DNA of 64,000 nucleotides from an uncultured Polaribacter sp. (GCF_947500975.1 NZ_CANMUE010000004.1:124001-188000), one strand, 5' to 3'. Counted from the first letter of the stretch, positions 8,871 through 18,401 are shown. The notes: generated by a model not told the origin, from the letters alone. Numbers and translations: made by a program.

Positions 8871-10658
8871 TTAAAAATCAAATTTATAAGTTAACCCACC
8901 TAAAACTTGAAAACCTTGTACATTAAAGTTTGCGAAACGCTCATAATTTGAGTTTAAAATATTGTTTAATTTTAAGAAAGAAGAAAATTTATCGCTGAAA
9001 TGATAACCACCATTTAAGTTAATATCTACAAAAGAATTTACTGTTTGAATTCCATTTGAAGTTGATGGAAATTGATCTGTATATAAAACATCTTTTCTTT
9101 CGCTTACATAAAAAACATTGGTAGTTGCATACCATTTATCACTTTTGAATTTTCCAATTAAAGAAGTTTGAAATGTGGGTAAATTCCATGCTTCAAATTG
9201 ATTTGTTGTTGTGTAATTATCGTATTGAAGGCTTGTGCCAACAGTAATTTTTTTTGTAAAATCGTATTCTAATTCTGCAAATAACGTTGTTGTTTTTATA
9301 TCATCATAAACTACATTAAACGAGTTACCAAATTCATATCCTTTTAAAGAAATTGAATTTAAAGTGGTATTTGTACCTGTAGACTTTGAGTTGTTTTTTA
9401 TAAACAAAGGTTTGTCTTGTTCTTCTTTAATGTTTGCTGAAATATTAAAGCTGAATGAGTTATCTATTGTTCCATTAACCCCTGTAAAAACATTGTATTT
9501 TTCAGATGTTTGTGTCATAAAAAGTGTAGGAGATACATATGGATTTTCTTCAGAAAAATTTTTGTAAGTATTGGTTTTTAAATCACCATTTATACCTGCG
9601 TAAAAGTTTAAATAATCTTTAATTATTGGAGTTTCAATTTTTATATCAGGATAAATTAAAAAGTTGTTTATGCTATTTTCAGTATCAAAAGAACCAAATA
9701 TTTTTGCTCCTAATTTGATTGAAAACCCGCCAAAAGTAGTTTTATATTCAGGATTTAAACCAGCTGTAAAAATTGAATAATTTAATTCATTATCTCCTGT
9801 ATAATTAGAAGTAAAGCCTCCTGTTAAAAACTCTAAACTAGTTTTTAAATACATGTTTTTTAAACTATTACTGATAAAATCTAGAGGTAAATCTAAGGCA
9901 GTATTTAAATTTATTAAGATTTCATTACTGTTAAAGCGATCATTAAAATAAGATAAAGAAAGGCTACTTTTATCAATATAAGAATCTAAAAAATCGATTT
10001 CACCTAAAACATTAAAGTAATTATAGGTTTGCTCTTCATTAATTGTATTAATTGTATTTTCGTTAAAATCTAAGCTTGGTAGTCCGTACCAATTGTATTG
10101 ACTCCTTTTTGTGTTTAAAACAGTTTTCCAATCAAAATATCGTCCTTCTTTTTTATAAAAAATACTTGCTATAAAATTTTCGAAATTACTGTCTAAAACC
10201 GTATTTTCAATATTATCAAAAGAAGCATTGTATTTTGCAGATAAACCAAATTCACTTTCAAAACGATTGCTGTTGTGTAAATAAATTTCTGTATAAGGCG
10301 ATGTGTAATTACCAAAACCTGCTGCAACATAATTATTATAAATACGTTCTTTTACGCCAACATCAATACCCTTTACAACGCCACTTTTTGGAATAAAAGT
10401 AGATGCAACTGGAGCAGAAAAAATAGTATATGCTAGTTTTTTCTTTTTGGTATTTTCTGATAATTGAATAACAGGATTTATTTTAATTTTAGTGGCATCA
10501 GAAATTTTAGGATTGTATTTAGTTACAATTTCTACTACCTCAGTTTTTACTGTGTCTTTTAATTTTACTGGAACCTCTTTTTTCTTAGGCTTGTTTACCT
10601 GAGAATTTGCTGTAAAATAAGAACATATAATTAAAAATATGAGAAAGCCTTTTTTCAT
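8871..10658 (-). CDS. Outer-membrane beta-barrel protein, TonB-receptor-like
   Basis: 595 residues. A Sec signal ends at about residue 19 (TANSQ), followed by a Lys/Val-rich periplasmic stretch and then many alternating amphipathic strands with aromatic ends. The C-terminus is KLNNILNSNYERFANFNVQGFQ and finally GGLTYKFDF, the terminal-strand pattern of TonB-dependent receptors. No plug domain or carboxypeptidase-regulatory domain is present, so it is not a full SusC-type receptor. It is coupled to the 1009-residue TPR gene by TAATG at 10658, which argues that the two proteins act together in the envelope. Ligand unknown. Confidence 0.8.
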   Translation of the reverse strand: MKKGFLIFLIICSYFTANSQVNKPKKKEVPVKLKDTVKTEVVEIVTKYNPKISDATKIKINPVIQLSENTKKKKLAYTIFSAPVASTFIPKSGVVKGIDVGVKERIYNNYVAAGFGNYTSPYTEIYLHNSNRFESEFGLSAKYNASFDNIENTVLDSNFENFIASIFYKKEGRYFDWKTVLNTKRSQYNWYGLPSLDFNENTINTINEEQTYNYFNVLGEIDFLDSYIDKSSLSLSYFNDRFNSNEILINLNTALDLPLDFISNSLKNMYLKTSLEFLTGGFTSNYTGDNELNYSIFTAGLNPEYKTTFGGFSIKLGAKIFGSFDTENSINNFLIYPDIKIETPIIKDYLNFYAGINGDLKTNTYKNFSEENPYVSPTLFMTQTSEKYNVFTGVNGTIDNSFSFNISANIKEEQDKPLFIKNNSKSTGTNTTLNSISLKGYEFGNSFNVVYDDIKTTTLFAELEYDFTKKITVGTSLQYDNYTTTNQFEAWNLPTFQTSLIGKFKSDKWYATTNVFYVSERKDVLYTDQFPSTSNGIQTVNSFVDINLNGGYHFSDKFSSFLKLNNILNSNYERFANFNVQGFQVLGGLTYKFDF

Positions 10659-13600
10659 TAATTTTTATTTTGTGGGTTAATAGAATTGTTATTTTTGGCT
10701 TCGTTTTCTTTTATTTTGTTGAGTTCTAATTTTGCTTCTTCAACAATATCTTTAAATTGGGTAAAGTTTTTAATTACATTTTCTAAAATAAAAGTTGCTT
10801 GATAAACATCTTTTAAAGCGTAATAATTTTTACCCATAATTACGTAACTTTTTACACCCCAATATTTATATGCAGAGTAATTTGCAATTAATTCTTGTAC
10901 AATTTTGTTAGAATCTGTATACTTATTTTGTTGACTTTTAAAATAAGCATCATAAAATAAAGTTTCTGCTTTTAATTCTCCTGAAGCACTTTTATCAATA
11001 ACTTTATAATATTCTTCAGCTGTAGAAAAATCTTCAGTTTTAAAAGCAGATCTAGCAATAATTGTTTTTGCGTCCAGTTCTAATTCTTTATTTGATTTGT
11101 TTAATGATAAAGCTTTTTTTGCATAATCAATTGCTAAAATATATGTTTTAATTTCATAATATCCTTTCATTAAATTGCTTTGAGCAAATAATATGTTTTC
11201 GGTAGAGTAGGCTTCTTTTTCTAACCTTTCTAATAAAGGAAGTGCTTTTTTAAAGTTTTCTTTTTGTAAATAAATTTGAGATAATTTTGCTAAAGCATCT
11301 TCACTAAAATCACTTAAACCAGCTTCCAATACTGTACTATAATTAGTGATTGATTTATCAAATTCTTTTTCTTTAAATAAGGAATTAGCTAAGTAATAAT
11401 TTGCTTTTAAAAAATGTGCTCCCTCAGGGTATCGTTTTAAATATTTTTGTAAACTTAATATTACTTCTTTGTTGTTTTTTGCATCAAAATATTTTTTCTC
11501 AGCAATTGCAAAAGTTGAATTATCAATTTCATCATTTGAAACATTAATAAATTTTAGAGTATTTGTCCAAGAAACATAATCTTCTAATTTATCATCATCT
11601 ATATAAATATTTTTAGCATTTCTAACCGCTTCAATTGCATCCGCAGAATTTGGAAATTTACTTGCTACTAACTTGAACTTTTCTAAAGCTTTTTTGTTTT
11701 GATTATCGTTATAATAAAGTAGTCCTTGGCGTACTAAAGCTGATGATAAAAACGGACTTTTAGGATGTTTTTTAAACAGCCTGTCATATGCAAGATGTGC
11801 TTTACTATTCTCTTTTATTTTGGTGTAAGTAATTGCAATTTGATACAAAGCATCGTCTTTTAAAGAAGAAACCTTATAATCGTTAACAACCTTTTTAAGC
11901 GCTTCAATTTTTGTGTTATTTTGGTTGATGAATCCATAGCTCATTCCTATTTGAAATTGAGCATAATCTGCACCAGTACTAGATTCATTAACCAATATTT
12001 TGTGATTTTTTATAGCATCAGTATAATTTCTTGTAGCATAATAACTATCAGCTAATCGAAGTATTGCATCTTCTTTTATGTTATTCTCAATATCTTTTTT
12101 GTTTGTAAAAATGTTAAAAGTTGTTGCTGCTTTTGTGTACTCTTTTAGTTTAAAATGACAATAGGCAATGTTGTATTCTAACAACGGAAAATCATTGTTA
12201 TTGTTTTTTCTTAAAGAATTATTTAGGGAGATGAATTTACCTAACGCTTCTTTGTAATTTTCTAACAAATACAAAGTTTCAGCTTCCCAATATTTAGCTT
12301 TTATACTGATATTTTTTTTGGTAGATTTTTTACTTAGCCTAAAAAATGAAAGTGCATCCGTTAGTTTTTTCTCATTAAATAATTGGATTCCTCTATATAA
12401 AGAAACCTCTAAAATTAGTGTTTCATTTTCTGGTGTTTTCTTCTTATTCAAATAAGTTAAAGCTCCTTCATAATTTTGTTGATGAATAAATGAAGAAACC
12501 ACCAATTTGTTAATTTCATTGTAAGATTTAGAGTTTGGATATTTCTTTAAATAATCTTGTAAAACATCAGAAACATTTTTAAACGGATTTCCAGATTCGT
12601 AACTTAGTTTTGCATAATTTAAAGCAGCATCTTCTTGAATGTTTGAATTAAAATTCATTTCACTTGCCGATTTAAAAGCGTTTAAAGCTTCTGTTTTTTT
12701 ATCAAGATTTAAATAACATTCAGCTAAATGATAATAGGCATTTTGAGAGATTGTATTTTTTTCTTCAATTATTTTGTTGAAATTTTTAATTGCATTTTCA
12801 AAATCGTTTTGCCTGTAAAAAGCATATCCTAATTGATAAAAATCGGTGTTATTCCATTTGCTTTTATAGGCTTGTAAATATGGAACTGACTCTTCATACT
12901 TTTTCAAATTGAAATAACTTTCTCCAATAATTTTAGAGATTTCAGACTTTTCTTTTCTTTTAGATGTTTTTAAAAGTTCTTTACCAACAATTGCACAGCG
13001 TTCAAATTTTCCCGCCTTAAAACTGATATCTAACAAATAGTAAGAAATTTCAGCTTTGTAAGATTCATTGTCAGCAATTTCTTTTAAGGTTGATTCTGCA
13101 ACACCATAATCTTCTAGTTTATAAGCAATAAAACCGTAATAATATCTTGAGTCGTTTCCGTATTTTGGATCGTTGATTAAAGGTAAAAAACGATTTTTAG
13201 CCAAATTTAAATTTTTAGTAACTAGGTAACCATAACCCATTTTAAAATTAAGCTCTTTAATATTTTCTTTTGACAGCAAGTCTGTATTTACCTTTTCAAA
13301 CCATTTTAAAGCATAAGAAGCTTTTTTATTAGCAAAATAATAATTACCAACATTAAAAAATGCTTTATTTTTTTTGTTACTAGTAGGATTCTCTTTTACA
13401 AAATCTAGAACTTTTTCATCAGCACCAGTTTGATTAAGTTTTACTGCACACATAGCATCATAATAAGACGCATCTGATTTTAAATTAGAACTTTTTTCAG
13501 CTTTTGTTACTATCTCTTCAAATGTTTTTTGAGCAGCTGCATAAGCCTTATTATTGTATAACTTTAAAGCATTGTTAAAATTGGTTACAATACTTGCATC

Positions 13601-13687
13601 AACGATTGATTGTTGAGAGAAGCCAACTATTGAAAATAATAAAAATGAAAAAGACAAAAATTGTTTTTTTACAAAACGAAATTCCAT
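10658..13687 (-). CDS. Large periplasmic tetratricopeptide-repeat protein
   Basis: 1009 residues. The signal peptide region is residues 1-24 (ends VGFSQQ). The rest is almost wholly TPR/Sel1-like helical repeats: pairs such as YDAMCAVKLNQTGADEKVL, ASYALKWFEKVN, NDFENAIKNFNKIIEEK and DNQNKKALEKFKLVASKFP recur to the end. The C-terminus is Asn/Lys-rich. Such proteins act as scaffolds, here most likely in the periplasm with the coupled barrel protein (TAATG overlap). The gene diverges from ftsE over a 162-base region that holds a -7 box for each direction. Confidence 0.85.
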   Translation of the reverse strand: MEFRFVKKQFLSFSFLLFSIVGFSQQSIVDASIVTNFNNALKLYNNKAYAAAQKTFEEIVTKAEKSSNLKSDASYYDAMCAVKLNQTGADEKVLDFVKENPTSNKKNKAFFNVGNYYFANKKASYALKWFEKVNTDLLSKENIKELNFKMGYGYLVTKNLNLAKNRFLPLINDPKYGNDSRYYYGFIAYKLEDYGVAESTLKEIADNESYKAEISYYLLDISFKAGKFERCAIVGKELLKTSKRKEKSEISKIIGESYFNLKKYEESVPYLQAYKSKWNNTDFYQLGYAFYRQNDFENAIKNFNKIIEEKNTISQNAYYHLAECYLNLDKKTEALNAFKSASEMNFNSNIQEDAALNYAKLSYESGNPFKNVSDVLQDYLKKYPNSKSYNEINKLVVSSFIHQQNYEGALTYLNKKKTPENETLILEVSLYRGIQLFNEKKLTDALSFFRLSKKSTKKNISIKAKYWEAETLYLLENYKEALGKFISLNNSLRKNNNNDFPLLEYNIAYCHFKLKEYTKAATTFNIFTNKKDIENNIKEDAILRLADSYYATRNYTDAIKNHKILVNESSTGADYAQFQIGMSYGFINQNNTKIEALKKVVNDYKVSSLKDDALYQIAITYTKIKENSKAHLAYDRLFKKHPKSPFLSSALVRQGLLYYNDNQNKKALEKFKLVASKFPNSADAIEAVRNAKNIYIDDDKLEDYVSWTNTLKFINVSNDEIDNSTFAIAEKKYFDAKNNKEVILSLQKYLKRYPEGAHFLKANYYLANSLFKEKEFDKSITNYSTVLEAGLSDFSEDALAKLSQIYLQKENFKKALPLLERLEKEAYSTENILFAQSNLMKGYYEIKTYILAIDYAKKALSLNKSNKELELDAKTIIARSAFKTEDFSTAEEYYKVIDKSASGELKAETLFYDAYFKSQQNKYTDSNKIVQELIANYSAYKYWGVKSYVIMGKNYYALKDVYQATFILENVIKNFTQFKDIVEEAKLELNKIKENEAKNNNSINPQNKN

Positions 13688-13773
13688 ACAAATGTTTTTG
13701 TTATATTGCTTTTAACGAACTTATTTTAATTTTGTTTGATTAAATGTGAAAATAATCTAAAATCAATTTTATT

Positions 13774-13781
13774 CAAAAGTA
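13774..13781 (-). promoter_or_regulatory. Probable -7 box for the TPR/barrel operon
   Basis: The minus strand reads TACTTTTG, an exact match to the Bacteroidota TANNTTTG box, 87 bases before the TPR gene start. No clear TTG -33 element stands at the usual distance. Confidence 0.4.
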
Positions 13782-13823
13782 AGAATTGTTATAAATTCTG
13801 ATGCTAAAATCAATTGAAACTTT

Positions 13824-13831
13824 TAAGTTTG
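13824..13831 (+). promoter_or_regulatory. Probable -7 box for ftsE
   Basis: TAAGTTTG matches TANNTTTG exactly, 18 bases before the ftsE ATG, which would give a very short leader. No TTG at the standard -33 distance. Confidence 0.45.
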
Positions 13832-13849
13832 TAAAAACAATTTTATGTC

Positions 13850-14536
13850 ATGGAAAAACCTGTTCTACATTTAGAAAACGCTGATATTTATCAAAGAGAT
13901 AATTTAGTTTTATCTAAAGTTAATTTAACTATTAATAAGGGAGAATTTTATTATTTAATAGGAAAAACAGGAAGTGGAAAAAGTAGTTTAATGAAAACTT
14001 TGTATGGAGATTTACTTTTACAAAGAGGTGTTGGTGCCATAGTAGGGTTTGATTTAAAGCAATTAAAAGAGAAACAAATTCCATTTTTAAGAAGAAAAAT
14101 AGGAATTGTTTTTCAAGATTTTAAATTACTAAATGAAACCACTGTTTTTGGAAATTTAGAATTTGTTTTAAAAGCCACTGGTTGGAAAAATAAAGAAGAA
14201 ATAAAACAAAAAATAAACAAAGTTTTAGAAAAAGTAGGGATGCAAAAGCAATACTTTAAAAAAACTTTTGAACTTTCTGGTGGAGAACAACAAAGAGTTG
14301 CCATTGCAAGAGCGTTGTTAAATGATCCTGAGTTAATTTTAGCAGATGAACCAACTGGGAATTTAGACCCAAAAACATCCTTAGAAGTTATGGAACTTTT
14401 AAATGAAATTCATAAAGAAGGTAAAACAATTTTAATGGCAACACATGATTATCAGTTAATTGTGAAGTTCAAACATAAAACACTTAAAGTTGAAGCTGGA
14501 GAGTTATTTGAAGTTGCTCAACAAGCTACAGTTTAA
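13850..14536 (+). CDS. ftsE: Cell division ABC-transporter ATP-binding protein FtsE
   Basis: ATPase partner of the membrane protein FtsX, controlling septal peptidoglycan hydrolases at the inner membrane. 228 residues. Walker A is GKTGSGKS (38-45), the Q-loop region FQDFKLL, the ABC signature LSGGEQQR (141-148), Walker B LILADEP (161-167), and the H-loop lies in MATHDY. Length and these motifs fit FtsE better than other ABC ATPases, although LolD-like proteins are close. ftsX is not adjacent in this window; the next genes are glycosyltransferases 16 bases on. Confidence 0.85.
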   Translation: MEKPVLHLENADIYQRDNLVLSKVNLTINKGEFYYLIGKTGSGKSSLMKTLYGDLLLQRGVGAIVGFDLKQLKEKQIPFLRRKIGIVFQDFKLLNETTVFGNLEFVLKATGWKNKEEIKQKINKVLEKVGMQKQYFKKTFELSGGEQQRVAIARALLNDPELILADEPTGNLDPKTSLEVMELLNEIHKEGKTILMATHDYQLIVKFKHKTLKVEAGELFEVAQQATV

Positions 14537-14551
14537 TTAAATGCATCTTTT

Positions 14552-15652
14552 TTGAGAAAAAAGAAAATTTTTGTTGCAGTTACAAATGATGTTTCTACAG
14601 ATTATAGAGTACATAAAATTTGTAATTATTTAGTAAACAAAGGTTTCGAAATTACAGTTTATGGTAGAGTTTTGCCAAATACAATTTCTGTTGATAGAAA
14701 GTATAAAATTGTTAGAAAAAAACATTTGTTCAATCATAATTTTATGTTTTATGCTGAGTTTAATTTTAGATTATTTTTTTCTTTACTTTTTAAAAAGTAC
14801 GATTATATTCTTGCCAATGATTTAGATACTTTACCAGCTTGTTTTTTTGTTAGTAAATTAAAAAGTACAAACTTAGTTTATGACAGTCATGAGCTTTTTT
14901 CTGAAGGGCCAGAATTACAAGGAAGAAAATTTGTACAAGGTTTTTGGAGAAAGCTGGAAGATTTTTTCTTGCCAAAAATTAAAAAAGCTTACACTGTAAG
15001 TCAATCTATTGTTGAGTTTTATGATGATAAATATCAGAATAAAATGGGGTTGATTAGAAATATTCCTTTAAAAAAGGATATTTTAGAAGTTGAAGAAGTT
15101 TCTTTCCCAACAAAAAATAGAACCATTTTATATCAAGGAGTTTTAAATCCAGGTAGAGGCTTAAAGCCGATGATTAAAGCGTTGCATTTTATAGACAATT
15201 TAGATTTAATTATTATTGGATATGGCAAAGTAGAAAGTGAATTAAAAACATTTGTTGTGGAAGAAAAAATGGAAGAAAGAGTTCATTTTATGGGTAGAAT
15301 TGCTAGAGAAAAATTATTAAATTATACTAAAAAAGCAACTTTAGGAATGGTTTTAGAAGAACCATTAGGGTTAAGTTTTAAATATTCTTTACCTAATAAA
15401 TTGTTTGATTATATTCATGCAGAAATTCCTATTATTGCAGGTAACATGCCTGAAATTTCTAGAATTATAAACACTCATAAAGTAGGAGTGATAGTTGAAA
15501 ATTATAAGCCGAAAAATATTGCAAGCACCATTATAAAACTTTTGAATAATGATACTTTATTATCAGAAATAAAGGCTCATCAGAAAAAAACAAAAGAAAT
15601 TTTATGTTGGGAAAAAGAATGTGAAAAATTAGATTATTATTTTAAATCATAA
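14552..15652 (+). CDS. GT4-family glycosyltransferase
   Basis: 366 residues. A GT-B fold glycosyltransferase that probably adds a sugar from a nucleotide donor to a surface glycan or lipid. The N-terminal domain begins KIFVAVTNDVSTDYRVHK. The C-terminal donor domain has GVLNPGRGLKPMIKAL, FMGRIAREKLLNYTKKA and the acidic EEPLGLSFKYSLPNKLFDY segment, the GT4 EX7E-like region. The only usable start is TTG at 14552; the frame is closed upstream by the ftsE stop, and an ATG at 14541 is out of frame. It ends TCATAA, where the stop overlaps the ATA proposed as the start of the next gene. Confidence 0.88.
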   Translation: MRKKKIFVAVTNDVSTDYRVHKICNYLVNKGFEITVYGRVLPNTISVDRKYKIVRKKHLFNHNFMFYAEFNFRLFFSLLFKKYDYILANDLDTLPACFFVSKLKSTNLVYDSHELFSEGPELQGRKFVQGFWRKLEDFFLPKIKKAYTVSQSIVEFYDDKYQNKMGLIRNIPLKKDILEVEEVSFPTKNRTILYQGVLNPGRGLKPMIKALHFIDNLDLIIIGYGKVESELKTFVVEEKMEERVHFMGRIAREKLLNYTKKATLGMVLEEPLGLSFKYSLPNKLFDYIHAEIPIIAGNMPEISRIINTHKVGVIVENYKPKNIASTIIKLLNNDTLLSEIKAHQKKTKEILCWEKECEKLDYYFKS

Positions 15653-16404
15653 AATTTATCAACCCTAAAATATCCATAGTAATTCCGGTTTTTAACAATC
15701 TAAAAGGATTGCAAAAAACCATTGATAGCATAAAAAAACAAACTTTTAAAGATGTTGAAGTTTGGATTATTGATGGCTGTTCAAATAAAGAAAGTCAAGA
15801 TTTTTTGAAAGGATTAGATGCGCCTTTTTTTTATCAATCAGAAAAAGATAACGGAATTTATGATGCTATGAATAAAGGAATTTCTTTGTCAAAAGGTGAG
15901 TGGTTGTATTTTTTAGGTTCTGGAGATGTATTGTTTAATGAAAACATTTTATCTGCTGTTTTTGAGAAATCAAATATTGAGCTATCACGATTGATTGCTG
16001 GGAAAATAATTTATGCTGGGGTTAAAAAACCTTTTATATACAGTAAAAATAAAATGATTAAAAATCCCTTTTGGTCATTTTCTATGTGGTTTAGAAATGG
16101 ATTACATCATCAAGGAACTTTTTATAAAAAGGAACTGTTTTTAGATTATAATTACAATTTAAAATACAAAACATTGTCAGATTATTGGTTCAATCTTCAG
16201 TTGTATAAAAATAAAGAAAAATGCAAACTAATTGATTTTACAATCGCAAAATGTAATTCTGACGGAGTTTCTAAATCTGGTAATTGGAATGTTTACAGAG
16301 AAGAAATAAGTCTAAAAAAATCACTGAGTTCAGTATTCTATGCGCCAATATTTTATATTATTGCATTTAGCAAGTATATGTCAAGAAAAATTGTAAATGA
16401 TTAG
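15649..16404 (+). CDS. GT2-family glycosyltransferase with a non-ATG start
   Basis: About 252 residues. A GT-A fold transferase using a nucleotide-sugar donor. The conserved first strand ISIVIPVFNNLKG (codons from about 15670) is in frame upstream of the TTG at 15709, so the TTG is internal. The acceptor motifs WIIDGCSN and SEKDNGIYDAMNKGIS follow, then GSGDVLF (the DxD-like position) and HHQGTFYKK. Between the in-frame stop at 15643 and the first strand there is no ATG, GTG or TTG. The best candidate is ATA at 15649, overlapping the previous stop as TCATAAAA, where an ATGA overlap would be expected. The gene may be weakly translated. Context is a short glycan operon after ftsE. Confidence 0.75.
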   Translation: MKFINPKISIVIPVFNNLKGLQKTIDSIKKQTFKDVEVWIIDGCSNKESQDFLKGLDAPFFYQSEKDNGIYDAMNKGISLSKGEWLYFLGSGDVLFNENILSAVFEKSNIELSRLIAGKIIYAGVKKPFIYSKNKMIKNPFWSFSMWFRNGLHHQGTFYKKELFLDYNYNLKYKTLSDYWFNLQLYKNKEKCKLIDFTIAKCNSDGVSKSGNWNVYREEISLKKSLSSVFYAPIFYIIAFSKYMSRKIVND

Positions 16405-17212
16405 CAGAGAGGAAATAGCAGTATTAATTGTTGAAAAACTAACTAAAGAAAAATCGGTTTTAAAACAGCTTTATTTAAAGAGAAAAAATGATATTGGTTT
16501 TTTTTATGTTGATGATTTATTACCTACAGAATTAGCAAACAAAATTTTTAAAAAATTTCCTAAATTATCAGAAACTAAAAAGAAAAAAGACCTAAGAGAA
16601 TATAAGTATATTGCGTATCAAATGGATAAGTATGATTCTTTGTTAGAAGAAGTTATTTATGCATTTCAAGAACCAGAAGTAGTTGTAATTATTTCTGAAA
16701 TTTGCAATTTTAGTACAATTTTACCAGATTCTAATCTATATGCAGGTGGTTTGTCTTTAATGGCAAAAAGTAATTTTTTGAGTCCGCATTTAGACAATTC
16801 TCATGATAAAGACATGAAATTATGGAGGGTTTTAAACTTACTGTATTATGTAACTCCTAATTGGGGAAAAGAAAATGGTGGTAATTTAGAGCTTTGGCCA
16901 AATGGTATAAAAAAAGACCCAGTAGTTATAGAAAGTAGTTTTAATAGGTTGGTTGTTATGGCTACGCATCAAAAATCTTGGCATTCTGTAAATAAAGTTT
17001 TAACTGATAATGTAAGATGTTGTGTATCCAATTATTATTTTTCTGAACAACCGCTTTTACAAGATGATAATTTTCATATTACTACTTTTAGAGGAAGACC
17101 TTCTCAAAAAATAAAAGATGTTTTTTTAAGAATTGATAATGGTTTAAGAAATGCTGTTCGTAAAATTTTTAAAAAAGGAATTAGAGAAAATCCGCATCAT
17201 TACAAAAAATAG
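16397..17212 (+). CDS. 2-oxoglutarate/Fe(II)-dependent oxygenase
   Basis: 271 residues, double-stranded beta-helix oxygenase of the 2OG-FeII_Oxy type. Iron ligands are visible as H131 and D133 in SPHLDNSH and H196 in KSWHSV. R207 (NVRCCVSNYYF) is the likely 2-oxoglutarate anchor, and ENGGNLELWPNG is the usual strand before the second His. The substrate is unknown. The 8-base overlap with the GT2 gene suggests it hydroxylates a glycan or another product of that small operon. The basic C-terminal tail is KGIRENPHHYKK. Confidence 0.82.
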   Translation: MISREEIAVLIVEKLTKEKSVLKQLYLKRKNDIGFFYVDDLLPTELANKIFKKFPKLSETKKKKDLREYKYIAYQMDKYDSLLEEVIYAFQEPEVVVIISEICNFSTILPDSNLYAGGLSLMAKSNFLSPHLDNSHDKDMKLWRVLNLLYYVTPNWGKENGGNLELWPNGIKKDPVVIESSFNRLVVMATHQKSWHSVNKVLTDNVRCCVSNYYFSEQPLLQDDNFHITTFRGRPSQKIKDVFLRIDNGLRNAVRKIFKKGIRENPHHYKK

Positions 17213-17539
<327 letters not shown>

Positions 17540-17746
17540 ATGTTCAAAAAACCTCTAACACAAATTATTCTTTTTTTAGTAAGTTTTTTTTCAATTTATG
17601 AACTTGGAAAATACTTAATGACTTTAAATGAAGCAAAAACTTTAAAAGACGGTTTTTTAATAATAATATTTTTTGTTTTACTAACTTTAGTAATCAATTA
17701 CCTTTCAAAATTTGTTAAAAATTTTTTTAAATCATTTTGTTTCTAA
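17540..17746 (+). CDS. Small two-helix membrane protein, hypothetical
   Basis: 68 residues, not recognised. Two hydrophobic segments (about residues 7-26 and 40-58) are joined by a short polar linker containing KYLMTLNEAKTLKDG, with a basic C-terminus (KFVKNFFKSF). It starts at an ATG in an AT-rich leader and stands alone between the oxygenase and the tmRNA gene. It could be a small stress or phage-shock-like membrane protein, but nothing in the sequence proves this. Confidence 0.55.
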   Translation: MFKKPLTQIILFLVSFFSIYELGKYLMTLNEAKTLKDGFLIIIFFVLLTLVINYLSKFVKNFFKSFCF

Positions 17747-17784
17747 TTTATTAAAAAAAAAATAAGAATACATTTTAGATTATA

Positions 17785-17827
17785 ATAAAAAGAATCCTTT
17801 TAAATGTTAAATTTAAAAGGATTCTTT
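17785..17827 (-). terminator. Intrinsic terminator of ssrA
   Basis: A perfect 17-bp stem (17789-17805 with 17811-17827) with a 5-base loop. On the minus strand it is followed by a T-rich run, just after the tmRNA 3' end. On the plus strand it could also stop the small membrane protein gene. Confidence 0.85.
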
Positions 17828-17835
17828 CAATAAAG

Positions 17836-18226
17836 TGGAGACGCCGAGAATCGAACTCGGGTCCAAACAAGCAGCCAAAAAGCTTTCTACATACTTAGTT
17901 TTTGTTCGGTTTTCGATTAAAAGCTGATCAAAAACAACCCACTTTTAACTTATCTTCTTTAGTTTCAAAAAATTATCGAAGTACTAATTTTTCTATGTTT
18001 ATTTTTACGATGCCCAAAAATGAAACGCCATAAACCAAGGCTTTTCGTGGACATAAAGCTTGCACACCTTGTGTGCCTAGGCTAATCTTACTATAATTCA
18101 GATTATGCAGCTAAAGCGTAGTTATCTTCGCCGTTTAAAAAGTTGAAATTAGGTTTTACGAGTGTTATTTCATAACTCGATATGCTTACAAATTTACTGT
18201 CCTTGCTGTCAAAACCAGTCGTCCCC
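17836..18226 (-). ncRNA. ssrA: Transfer-messenger RNA
   Basis: Rescues stalled ribosomes and tags the unfinished protein. On the minus strand it starts GGGGACGACTGGTTTTGACA and ends TCGATTCTCGGCGTCTCCA. The 5' GGGGACG pairs with the 3' CGTCTCC as a 7-bp acceptor stem with one G-U pair, and the T-arm GGACCCGAGTTCGATTC is present. The tag frame at 18132-18103 reads GEDNYALAA then TAA, a Bacteroidota-type degradation tag; the alanine from charged tmRNA precedes it. The gene is about 391 bases. CCA is not encoded (the next bases are CTT). Confidence 0.97.
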
Positions 18227-18233
18227 AAAATGT

Positions 18234-18241
18234 CAAAGATA
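18234..18241 (-). promoter_or_regulatory. -7 box of ssrA
   Basis: The minus strand reads TATCTTTG, an exact TANNTTTG match, with 7 bases between it and the first G of tmRNA. Transcription could therefore start at or near the mature 5' end. Confidence 0.6.
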
Positions 18242-18401
18242 TATTTCTTAAAATAGAAATACGAAATGCAAAAGTATAAAAAATACAGTTGCTAATCTCT
18301 TTAAATTCTAATATCTTCGAGCAAATATTATACCATTAACACTTTAAAAGTTAAAGCTGAATTTATTTCAGTTTTTTTCCACTTATAAAAACTTACATAT
18401 T

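Noticed and set aside
15709..15711. TTG as the start of the GT2 gene
   Set aside because: Would remove the conserved strand ISIVIPVFNN, which is in frame upstream.
17747..17836. tmRNA 3' end as an attachment site of an integrated element
   Set aside because: No integrase and no second copy of the tmRNA 3' end in the window; only a terminator is found there.
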